Source: Thermaerobacter marianensis (GTDB lineage: Bacteria; Bacillota; Sulfobacillia; DVGY01). From it: a stretch of 64,000 nucleotides of DNA. Below, one piece after another: positions 1 through 8,895 of this stretch. A model generated the notes under the pieces. The model did no database searches and was not told the DNA's origin. It saw nothing but the letters and a program-made list of their open reading frames with translations. Positions within the stretch are counted from its first letter, which is position 1; every line of letters starts with the position of its first letter. The stretch lies in assembly GCA_020724425.1 (NCBI GenBank), contig DYGY01000005.1, positions 1 through 64,000 on the forward strand, written 5' to 3'. Position numbers and translations under genes: made by a program.

Positions 1-83
1 GCTTTTCTGTCAATACCCGCCATCAAAATTTACACCACTACTTGAGATTCTAACTTTCTTAATAGATGTCGAATCTAAATAAT

Positions 84-490
84 GTGAAAATACAGCAAAT
101 ATCTTAGAAGGTCTTCAAAATATAATCGCACTCCAAGAGCAGCAAATAGCTGAACTGACGGCTAAACTTGCTTGGTTTGAAGAGCACTTCCGTCTTAGCC
201 AACATAAACAATTCGGCAAGTCTAGTGAACAAACTAACTCCAATCAAATAATGCTCTTTAATGAAGTGAAGAAAGAAGCTAAAGTTTCTCTACCTGAGCC
301 ATCCATGGAGGAAATCACCTATAAGCGTCGTAAAAAACATGGACATCGGGAGGCACAGTTAGAAGGCCTACCGGTAGAAACCGTTGAATATCGTCTGTCG
401 CCTGAAGAACAGGTATGTTCCTGTTGTGGTCAAGATCTGCATGAAATGAGTACAAAGGTAAACGCAGACGTCCAAGGATGCGGGTGGTAG
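84..490 (+). pseudogene. IS66-family transposase (TnpC-like) N-terminal remnant
   Basis: Reading frame ENTANILEGLQNIIALQEQQIAELTAKLAWFEEHFRLSQHKQFGKSSEQ...VCSCCGQDLHEMSTKV matches the typical IS66 TnpC N-terminus (coiled coil, FGKSSE, CxxC). ORF stops at 490 and no downstream catalytic domain is found. Confidence 0.8.
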
Positions 491-785
491 CAGCGCAGTA
501 AAGCCTAGGATAGTTCGTGCTAGAATCTCTAGGGGATGAAGCTGTAAAATGGGAATCACTCTTCTCAGTAATAATTATGGCACACGCATTGGGAATTTAT
601 GTCTGGCATAGTGATGATGCGGCAATTTGAGAGGAACAGTGTTTAGGCTTGAATCTGGAGTTTGTTTTATTACTGAGTTTCACAGCATATATTGTATGGG
701 CGTGGACAGTTGAGAACTGATGGTTTTCAAACAGTAGGTGAGAGTTTAGATCAGCTACCACAAAATTCTTGAAGTAGGTGGTACC

Positions 786-1232
786 GTGTCAGGGAAACTA
801 GATTATATCTTAAAAACATTGAGTTATCCAATGCGGCAAAAAACACTTAGAGTGTTGGAGACTAGAGATAAAATCAGTAACCGCCAGAAAGAACTTATGG
901 TATCTCTTTTAGTTACTGGAATTGCAGCAGTCTTAGTAATTAGCAATATTGCGTCTTATCTGGGAAATGTAATTCCCCCTGCAATATTTGGACATACAGT
1001 CAAGCGATTAAGTTTGTTTGAGCTGATTGTATTAGTAGTAGCAACTATTGGAGGTACTTACTGCTATCTTAAGTACAAGGAGCTAGGTGAGGAAAATCAG
1101 AGGTTTGAGAAGCTTAGACAGAACCTGAAAGATGCTGTGGGCAAACAGTTTTGCAACTGTAACATAAAATGCAAATGCATTGATGATTATGCAAGAGCTA
1201 TGGAAGAGGAGGGAATAGATTTGATTCTTTGA
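786..1232 (+). CDS. Hypothetical membrane protein, two predicted TM helices, C-terminal CNCNIKCKC cysteine cluster
   Basis: 148-aa ORF with GTG start; hydrophobic segments LMVSLLVTGIAAVLVISNIASYL and LFELIVLVVATIGGTYCYL. Confidence 0.5.
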   Translation: MSGKLDYILKTLSYPMRQKTLRVLETRDKISNRQKELMVSLLVTGIAAVLVISNIASYLGNVIPPAIFGHTVKRLSLFELIVLVVATIGGTYCYLKYKELGEENQRFEKLRQNLKDAVGKQFCNCNIKCKCIDDYARAMEEEGIDLIL

Positions 1233-1796
1233 TGCAGGTTGAAACAGCATGGTACATTTTCCAACTGTACAGCCATGGCAATGTTACCAGATGCTACGAT
1301 ACGGGTATATCCGATGGATGTTTTGGCATAGGAACTTAGGTTTGCAATAAGGTATTAGTGGTTTGTTAATGCAAATGGCATTTCATCGCAATTTTGAAGC
1401 GACAGGCAGGAAACTATTATAGGCATTGTATCTTGGCAGTTACCGATGCTTCGGATTAGATGAAAGACTGCCGAATGCGAAGGCATTAAACCGGAAAACT
1501 GCGGAAAGACATTAAGAGTAATGTGGGAGTCAATTTCCTGAATCGCTAAAGTATATTTAGAAGTCTTAGGGCCAAGTGGATTAACTTTTGAACTATGTAG
1601 AGTGAAGTATTATTTACAATGAGCCAGAATAGTTGGTAATATCAAATTGTGCTTTTAATGTACAAAGTTCTGCAAAGTGGCCAGTTTCTTAAAGGGCAGG
1701 TGGGGTTATAGCGAAAATAGGCCCTGTTTTTTATCTTTGTGCAGTCCCTCCAATTTTCCTTCCATTGGTTCCTACAAAGAAAGAAAAGGTGATGAG

Positions 1797-2741
1797 ATGT
1801 CTCCACAGTTTGCTAAGAAATCTTTCACAGAAGGAGTAAGGGACACAGGCTATCTCTTGAGAAATTCATTCAAGATTATTGGAAAAAACTCTGATACCTT
1901 GAAACCGACAGTTAACATGATTATTGTAGCAATTATCTTAAATACTATTTTCTTTGGTTCTTTGCTATCTTTTCTTACAGGTCGTTATATTGGCTGGGGT
2001 ATTCTTGCTCTTGTTGTCCTTCTTTTCCTTCTTACGCCTGCTAAGATATTCTACAATATTAGGCAAAAGGCCAATCTAAGCTGGCTTGTCTATAATTCGA
2101 TCACGGGTAGTACCATTAGCTATCAGGATGCACATAAGCATACAAAGTTACAGAAACCGGACTTGAGGAAAATTGCTTTAGCTGAAGTGGGTTTGAAGTA
2201 TCTTGGCACCCAGAGAAACAAAGAGGGTGGCATCGGTAGTGTTTTGATGAATCTTTTTATGGGTGCTTTAATAGAGATCTGGGATCTTTTGAGTCACTAT
2301 ATGTTACCAGGAGTTGTTGTTGAACAGAAGCCTATAGATAAGTTGGTAGATGAGATAAAGACTTTACGAAATAATGTTCCTGCTACTTTAATGGGTGTGT
2401 TTGGTATTGACTTTGTGGGTCATCTAGTAAAGTTGGTGCTTTTGCCATTTTATCTGGTCATCGTTGCACTTTCGGTAGGTGTTGGATATCTATTGACTTC
2501 TGTAATTCCTAGTACTGTCTGGACAGTTGAAGGGTTCTCTTTTTCCTGGGTGCCATTATTTGTTGGTCTGTTTATGGTCTCCATTATTGCCTCTATAGTT
2601 AGCAAATTGGTTGAGTCAACAAAGGTAATCTATTTCACGATATTCTACAGCTGTATTACAAGGCCTGAAAATATTATTGAAGAGATGCGTATGGAATTAA
2701 CGCAGTTTTTGCGTATGGAAGAGGCAAAAGCTGAAGTGTAG
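1797..2741 (+). CDS. Hypothetical multi-TM membrane protein
   Basis: ORF 1677-2741; internal ATG at 1797 (MSPQFAKKSF) preceded by AAAGAAAAGGTGATG is the more likely start; several hydrophobic helices. Confidence 0.6.
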   Translation: MSPQFAKKSFTEGVRDTGYLLRNSFKIIGKNSDTLKPTVNMIIVAIILNTIFFGSLLSFLTGRYIGWGILALVVLLFLLTPAKIFYNIRQKANLSWLVYNSITGSTISYQDAHKHTKLQKPDLRKIALAEVGLKYLGTQRNKEGGIGSVLMNLFMGALIEIWDLLSHYMLPGVVVEQKPIDKLVDEIKTLRNNVPATLMGVFGIDFVGHLVKLVLLPFYLVIVALSVGVGYLLTSVIPSTVWTVEGFSFSWVPLFVGLFMVSIIASIVSKLVESTKVIYFTIFYSCITRPENIIEEMRMELTQFLRMEEAKAEV

Positions 2742-2848
2742 CTCTGTTGAAAATTAGCTAGTTGCCTCAGCATCTTTTATGGCTTTATAGGATTCTGAAG
2801 CGTTAAGGGAGAAGTCTTGATAATATACTGAGACAAAAAGGGGATTAT

Positions 2849-3206
2849 CGTCAATTACCCACGACTAAAGTCGAGGGTTTGTGTTGAAACCTAGACACAA
2901 GTTCTGATTGACTAGCCTAAGTCTTAAATGACTAGGTTACCAAGAAATATATAGGCACCTTGGGGTACTCCTCTATCTCCAAGCACTGCAGTTGATGGTT
3001 AAACAGTTCTGAGGGGTAGGAACTGTGCTGTCAACAACAAACTGTTGGATAACATTGGCGAAGAGGAAATTACTAGTTTTTGCTAGCTTTCTAGAATAGT
3101 TTACCGATAGGTTTTTAGCTATTACAAAAAAACTAGCAATCATACTAAAAAAGGAGGATGGCGTTCCTCCCAAGACTGAAGTCACGGGTATTCACGCCAC
3201 AAGTAT
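2849..3206 (+). mobile_element. Non-coding IS200/IS605-like element (MITE/PATE-like), copy A
   Basis: Near-identical, by eye, to the reverse complement of 55986-56339. Bounded by CGTCAATT(A/G)CCCACGACTAAAGTCG... and ...GGAGGATGGCGTTCCTCC...CACGCCACAAGTAT; subterminal hairpins; no transposase ORF. Confidence 0.75.
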
Positions 3207-4157
3207 ATGAAAAGGTTAGCGGTTGTTTTAGTGCTTTTATCAATGCTGGCTCTAGTTGTTTATGGGAGTAAGCAGGTTGCAACATATCCAGATGTGGATC
3301 GTGAAGAGAAAATCCCAGGAGATATGTGGAAACGAGGGCCGGAAACAGATCAACATAAGCCAATCTTGCATTCAGATGAGTTTAAGGAGCCGATACCCTT
3401 ACCTTATCCGGTGAATACTGCAGGTTTTGAAGATTCTCCCTTTATTTTACCTGATGGTAAGACCTTATACTTCTTCTATACTCCCGATGTGAGAATACCA
3501 CCGGAAAAGCAAGTGCTCGATGAGGTAAGTGGTATTTGGGTTACTCATAAAGAGGGAACAAGCTGGAGCAAGCCTGAGAGAGTATGGCTTCAGGAGCCAG
3601 GCAAGTTGTCCTTGGATGGTGCTGTAGCTATCCAGGGGGATGAGATGTGGTTTGCTTCGGCAAGGGAAGGGTATACCGGAGTAAATATGTTTACGGCACG
3701 CTCAGTTGATGGCAAGTGGGTGGACTGGGAATATGCAGGGGATTATCTTATGAAGGAAATACAAATAGGAGAAGTACATCTTCATGGTGATGATTTGTAT
3801 TTTCATTCTGATAGACCCGGGGGTAAGGGAGACTATGACATTTGGGTAACTACCAGAATCGGGAATTCCTGGACTGACCCTGTTAATATTGAGGTAGTTA
3901 ATACTGAAACAATGGATGGATATCCTTTTGTTTCTCAAGATGGGAATGAGTTATGGTTTACAAGGACATATCTGGGCACTCCGGGCATATTCCGCTCCAT
4001 AAAAGAGAATGGTGTATGGGGAGAACCGGAACTGATAGTATCACAGTTTGCTGGGGAACCAACCCTGGATAATGAGGGTAATCTATATTTTGTCCATCAC
4101 TATTTTGAGGATGGGGTAATGGTTGATGCAGATATCTATGTTGCCTATAGGAAATAG
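3207..4157 (+). CDS. Exported PD40/WD40-like beta-propeller protein (TolB-like repeats)
   Basis: Signal-peptide-like N-terminus MKRLAVVLVLLSMLALVVYG; repeated blades such as FILPDGKTLYF, DLYFHSDRPGGKGDYDIWV, PFVSQDGNELWFT. Confidence 0.7.
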   Translation: MKRLAVVLVLLSMLALVVYGSKQVATYPDVDREEKIPGDMWKRGPETDQHKPILHSDEFKEPIPLPYPVNTAGFEDSPFILPDGKTLYFFYTPDVRIPPEKQVLDEVSGIWVTHKEGTSWSKPERVWLQEPGKLSLDGAVAIQGDEMWFASAREGYTGVNMFTARSVDGKWVDWEYAGDYLMKEIQIGEVHLHGDDLYFHSDRPGGKGDYDIWVTTRIGNSWTDPVNIEVVNTETMDGYPFVSQDGNELWFTRTYLGTPGIFRSIKENGVWGEPELIVSQFAGEPTLDNEGNLYFVHHYFEDGVMVDADIYVAYRK

Positions 4158-4180
4158 GGAAAAAGGAAGGAAAGTGAATA

Positions 4181-4363
4181 GTGAAGAGAAGTGAGGTGCA
4201 AGTAGGTTCAAAGGTGTTAATTGTGCAAAAAAAGGATCAACAGAGTGGTGTTCTTACAGAGGGTATTGTTAAGAGGATACTTACAAAATCAGCTAGTCAT
4301 CCTCATGGGATTAAAGTCATGCTGGAGAGTGGGTTTGTTGGTAGAGTTAAAGAAGTCAAATGA
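4181..4363 (+). CDS. YwbE family protein (DUF2196)
   Basis: MKRSEVQVGSKVLIVQKKDQQSGVLTEGIVKRILTKSASHPHGIKVMLESGFVGRVKEV is the YwbE pattern; GTG start with upstream GGAAGGAAAG. Confidence 0.85.
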   Translation: MKRSEVQVGSKVLIVQKKDQQSGVLTEGIVKRILTKSASHPHGIKVMLESGFVGRVKEVK

Positions 4364-4539
4364 GATACCTCTAGCCGTCCTTTTATATATAGAAATCATA
4401 TTTAGCCATTTGAGTATAGGGTTGAATATGATTTTTTTATTTAGTGAGAGGAAATAACACGAAAAATGACGAAGGAATAAAAAGGTAAACAAGGCAATAT
4501 TATTTTGAAATGGAGGTGGGGCCGCTAAGGCTGAAAATC

Positions 4540-7500
4540 ATGAAATATTATATGGGTATTGATATTGGATCAACAACTATTAAGGTAGTTATTCTTGATA
4601 GTGAGAAAAACCTTATCTATAGCAAGTATGAAAGGCATTTTGCTGACATTAAATACAAATTGCAGCAGGTTCTTTATGATGCATACAGATTGTTAAAGAA
4701 CGTGGAATTAAATGTGATGATCACTGGTTCTGCTGGTATGGGTATTGCTCAGCGAATGGGTGTCCCCTTTACTCAGGAGGTTATTGCTGCAACAGAAGCA
4801 ATTAACACCTATCATCCTGAGACTGATGTGGTTATTGAGTTAGGGGGAGAAGATGCTAAGATAACCTATTTTGATAATGGTGTGGAACAGAGGATGAATG
4901 GTATCTGTGCAGGTGGGACGGGTTCCTTTATAGACCAGATGGCATCTCTATTGAAGGTGGATGCAGCTGGCTTGAATGAACTGGCTAAGGGCTATGATAC
5001 TCTTTATCCGATTGCTGCTAGGTGTGGGGTTTTTGCTAAGACAGATGTTCAACCATTACTAAATGAGGGTGTTGCTAAGGAGAATATTGCTGCTTCTGTG
5101 CTTCAGGCTGTTGTTATTCAGACTGTGAGTGGGTTAGCCTGTGGTAGACCTATTAGAGGAAATGTGGCTTTCTTAGGTGGTCCCTTGTATTTTCTTTCTG
5201 AGTTAAGAAAGAGATTTATAGAAACTCTTAATTTGGCGCCAGAACATGTGGTTTTTCCAGAGAATTCTCAGCTTTATGTAGCTATTGGTGCTGCTTTGGC
5301 TTCTAAGAGTGAAGAGCTAGTTACTCTAAAATCCCTATTGGGTAAGGTTGAGAATCTTGGGAGTAGTTCTGCTAAATCTCATAGACTAGCAGCCTTGTTT
5401 AAGGATAATCAAGAGTATGAGGACTTTAGGTCAAGGCATAAACGGAGTGCTGTAAAGAGAAAAGACCTAGATACCTTTGAAGGTGAATGTTTCCTAGGGA
5501 TAGATGCAGGTTCTACAACTACCAAGGTAGCCTTAATAGATAGGGAAGGAGCACTCTTGCATACCTATTATGGTAGTAATGAGGGCAGTCCTTTAAATTC
5601 AACAAGGAAGGCCTTAAGAGAACTCTATGATATCCTGCCAGCTAAGGCAAGGATTGTTAATTCAACTGTCACCGGTTATGGTGAGGGGTTGATTAAGGCT
5701 GCGTTGAAGGTTGATATTGGTGAGATAGAGACTGTGGCTCACTACAAAGCAGCTGAGTTCTTTAATCCAGGTGTAGACTTTATTCTGGATATTGGTGGTC
5801 AGGATATGAAGTGTCTGAAAATTAAGGATGGAATTATTGATGAGATTCTCCTTAATGAAGCCTGTTCTTCTGGCTGTGGTTCCTTTTTAGATACCTTTGC
5901 GAATTCTTTAGGTTTAGATATCGAGGATTTCGCTGATAGAGCTCTTGATGCACCTGATCCCGTAGATTTAGGTTCTAGGTGCACAGTCTTTATGAACTCT
6001 AGAGTGAAGCAGGCACAGAAGGATGGTGCCTCTGTAGGGGAAATCTCTGCTGGGTTATCCTATTCAGTAGTTAAGAATGCTTTGTATAAGGTGATTAAGC
6101 TGAAGAGTCCTGAGGAGTTAGGAGAAAAGATTGTTGTCCAGGGTGGGACCTTTCATAATGATGCAGTATTGAGAAGTTTTGAAATGCTATCTGGCAGAGA
6201 GGTTGTCAGGCCTGATATTTCAGGTATTATGGGAGCCTTTGGCGCAGCCTTAATTGCTAAAGAAAGATGTGTTGAAAATCATAGTTCCACTCTTTTGGAT
6301 AGATATGAGTTAGATCAATTTGAATATAAAACCTCGATATCAAGGTGTAAGTTATGCTCAAATAAGTGTCTTTTGACCATCAATGATTTTAATGATGGTG
6401 ACCGATTTGTTTCAGGTAACAGATGTGAAAGAGGCAGTGGTAAGTGGCAAAAGGATAAGATATTACCTAACCTCTATCAATATAGGTATCGAAGGATATT
6501 TAAGTATAGACCGTTATCTGAAGCAGATGCGAAAAGAGGTACTGTGGGTATTCCTAGAGTCTTAAACACTTATGAAAACTATCCTTTCTGGTTTACCTTC
6601 TTTACCAATCTTGGTTTTAGGGTACAGTTATCAGATAGGTCATCAACAGCCATTTATGAAAAAGGGATAGAGACTATTCCTTCTGAGTCTGTCTGTTATC
6701 CAGGGAAGTTAGTCCATGGTCATATAATGGATCTTGTTGAAAAAGACATTAACTTCATTTTTTATCCCTCAATCACTTATGAGCAAAGGGAACAGGAAGA
6801 GGCGGATAACCATTTCAACTGCCCTATTGTTATCTCATACCCAGAGGTGATAAAGAACAATGTTGATGTTTTAAGGGATAAGGATATTCTCTATATGAAT
6901 CCTTTTCTTCCTTATGATAATCAAAAGAGAATGGTACAGAGATTGTATGAGGAATTAAGGGTATTTGATATCAGCATGAAAGAGATTAGGGAAAGTGTTG
7001 ATAGGGCATATAGGGAGCAGGAGGGCTTCAAGAAAGACATTGAGAAGGCTGGAGAAGATACCTTAAGCTTAATAAGGGAAAAGGGTATTAAGGGGATTGT
7101 TCTAGCAGGAAGACCCTATCATATTGACCCGGAAATTAACCATGGTATACCAGAGATGATTAACACCTTAGGGATGGCTGTATTGACTGAAGACTCTATA
7201 GCTCATCTTGGAGAGGTGGAGAGACCTCTTAGAGTAGTTGATCAGTGGGCCTATCATTCAAGGCTTTATGCAGCAGCTAGCTATGTAGCGACAAGAAAGG
7301 ACTTGGAACTAGTCCAGCTAAATTCCTTTGGCTGCGGTTTAGATGCCATTACAACTGATCAGGTTCAAGAGATTTTACAGGGGTCTTCAAAAATATATAC
7401 AACGCTAAAAGTTGATGAGGGCAATAATCTGGGGGCAGCTCGAATCAGAATTCGTTCTTTGAAAGCTGCCATGACAGAAAGAGACAAGAGTGGCTACAAG

Positions 7501-8826
7501 TTAACTAGGGTAGACAATAGGTATAAAAGAATTAAGTTTACAAAAGAGATGAAGAAGAGGCATACTATCCTGGCTCCTGAGATGTCACCTATGCATTTTC
7601 AGTTTTTAGAAGAGGCTTTTAGGCAGTCTGGTTATGATGTGGTTATCTTACCATCAATAGACTATAAAGCTATTGATGAAGGTCTAAAATATGTGAACAA
7701 TGATGCTTGTTATCCAGCCATCATTGTCATCGGTCAGCTGATAGAAGCGTTGAAGTCAGGAGAGTATGATTTGGAGAATACCTCTGTGGCCATGGTACAA
7801 ACTGGTGGTGGCTGTAGAGCTACCAACTATATTGCTCTTTTAAGAAAAGCTTTGCGAGATTCAGGGTTTGAGCATATCCCGGTTATCTCTGTCAACGCTA
7901 CTGGAATAGAGAAGAATCCTGGTTTCAAGTGGACTCTTAAGCTTCTGGATAAATCTATGATGGCTTTGGTATATGGTGATGTCTTGATGAATGTACTTTA
8001 TCGAGTCAGACCATATGAGAAATTTAAGGGCTCTGCCAATGAACTTTATGAGAAGTGGGTTAAGATTTGTAAAGATTCATTGAAGCGTTCTAGTAAGAAG
8101 GTCTTCCGAGAGAACATCCTGAATATGGTGCGAGAGTTTGATGAACTAGAAATTACTAATGAGGTTAAACCGAGGGTCGGTCTTGTCGGTGAGATTCTAG
8201 TAAAGTATCATCCGACTGCTAATAATGAAGTAGTTAAGATAGTTGAGGCTGAGGGTGCTGAAGCAGTAATGCCGGGAATGTTTGACTTCTTCCTGTATTC
8301 TCTGTATTACAAAGACTTCAGTCATAAGTATCTGTCTGGCAGCAAGAAGTCTCAGGTCATTGCTTTAGCGGTGATTAGACTGATGGAGTATTATCGCAAG
8401 GCATATAGGGAGGCTCTCAGTCACAGTGATAAGTTCTTGATACCAAAACCAATCGATGAACTAGCAGAGGATGCTTCTAAGGTTATTTCGTTGGGTCATC
8501 AGACGGGTGAAGGCTGGTTCTTAACTGGAGAGATGATTGAACTTATTGAGTCAGATGTCAAGAATATTATCTGTATGCAGCCTTTTGCCTGCTTGCCAAA
8601 TCATGTTACCGGAAAAGGTATGATTAAGGAATTGAAAAGACTCTATCCGGGGACCAATGTGGTAGCTATTGACTACGATCCTGGTGCTAGTGAGGTCAAT
8701 CAGCTTAACAGGATCAAGCTTATGATTTCCACTGCTTTTAAGAATTTAGAAGTAAACAATGATAAGGTAGAGAAGGAAACAATACGTGATACTGTTGTTT
8801 CGCAAAGCTCAAGGCATAATCATTAG
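4540..8826 (+). CDS. Acyl-CoA dehydratase activase-related protein (tandem BcrA/BadF/HgdC-type ASKHA ATPase domains + DUF2229 + HgdB-like region)
   Basis: Two phosphate-1 motifs ([34 protein letters not shown]), [13 protein letters not shown] and [13 protein letters not shown] cluster motifs, DUF2229-like [24 protein letters not shown]. Start placed at 4540 rather than 4510. Confidence 0.9.
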   Translation: MKYYMGIDIGSTTIKVVILDSEKNLIYSKYERHFADIKYKLQQVLYDAYRLLKNVELNVMITGSAGMGIAQRMGVPFTQEVIAATEAINTYHPETDVVIELGGEDAKITYFDNGVEQRMNGICAGGTGSFIDQMASLLKVDAAGLNELAKGYDTLYPIAARCGVFAKTDVQPLLNEGVAKENIAASVLQAVVIQTVSGLACGRPIRGNVAFLGGPLYFLSELRKRFIETLNLAPEHVVFPENSQLYVAIGAALASKSEELVTLKSLLGKVENLGSSSAKSHRLAALFKDNQEYEDFRSRHKRSAVKRKDLDTFEGECFLGIDAGSTTTKVALIDREGALLHTYYGSNEGSPLNSTRKALRELYDILPAKARIVNSTVTGYGEGLIKAALKVDIGEIETVAHYKAAEFFNPGVDFILDIGGQDMKCLKIKDGIIDEILLNEACSSGCGSFLDTFANSLGLDIEDFADRALDAPDPVDLGSRCTVFMNSRVKQAQKDGASVGEISAGLSYSVVKNALYKVIKLKSPEELGEKIVVQGGTFHNDAVLRSFEMLSGREVVRPDISGIMGAFGAALIAKERCVENHSSTLLDRYELDQFEYKTSISRCKLCSNKCLLTINDFNDGDRFVSGNRCERGSGKWQKDKILPNLYQYRYRRIFKYRPLSEADAKRGTVGIPRVLNTYENYPFWFTFFTNLGFRVQLSDRSSTAIYEKGIETIPSESVCYPGKLVHGHIMDLVEKDINFIFYPSITYEQREQEEADNHFNCPIVISYPEVIKNNVDVLRDKDILYMNPFLPYDNQKRMVQRLYEELRVFDISMKEIRESVDRAYREQEGFKKDIEKAGEDTLSLIREKGIKGIVLAGRPYHIDPEINHGIPEMINTLGMAVLTEDSIAHLGEVERPLRVVDQWAYHSRLYAAASYVATRKDLELVQLNSFGCGLDAITTDQVQEILQGSSKIYTTLKVDEGNNLGAARIRIRSLKAAMTERDKSGYKLTRVDNRYKRIKFTKEMKKRHTILAPEMSPMHFQFLEEAFRQSGYDVVILPSIDYKAIDEGLKYVNNDACYPAIIVIGQLIEALKSGEYDLENTSVAMVQTGGGCRATNYIALLRKALRDSGFEHIPVISVNATGIEKNPGFKWTLKLLDKSMMALVYGDVLMNVLYRVRPYEKFKGSANELYEKWVKICKDSLKRSSKKVFRENILNMVREFDELEITNEVKPRVGLVGEILVKYHPTANNEVVKIVEAEGAEAVMPGMFDFFLYSLYYKDFSHKYLSGSKKSQVIALAVIRLMEYYRKAYREALSHSDKFLIPKPIDELAEDASKVISLGHQTGEGWFLTGEMIELIESDVKNIICMQPFACLPNHVTGKGMIKELKRLYPGTNVVAIDYDPGASEVNQLNRIKLMISTAFKNLEVNNDKVEKETIRDTVVSQSSRHNH

Positions 8827-8830
8827 ACTT

Positions 8831-8862
8831 AACCCCCACTGTTTATTACGGTGGGGGTTCTT
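8831..8862 (+). terminator. Rho-independent-type hairpin
   Basis: AACCCCCAC...GTGGGGGTT stem just after the stop at 8826. Confidence 0.7.
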
Positions 8863-8895
8863 AGGATGTGATACTAGCTTAAGAGGTGAGATGGT

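Noticed and set aside
772-790. T-box-like AGGTGGTACCGTG before the ORF at 786
   Set aside because: No specifier stem, terminator/antiterminator pair or aminoacyl-tRNA/amino acid gene; the match runs straight into the ORF start and is likely chance.
1233-1676. Search for a hidden gene or RNA in the 1233-1676 gap
   Set aside because: No frame with convincing protein character on either strand and no tRNA-like cloverleaf seen; could be decayed sequence, but unsupported.
2973-3363. Minus-strand ORFs 2973-3185 and 3145-3363
   Set aside because: They lie inside the mobile element and antisense to the beta-propeller gene; no protein-like features.
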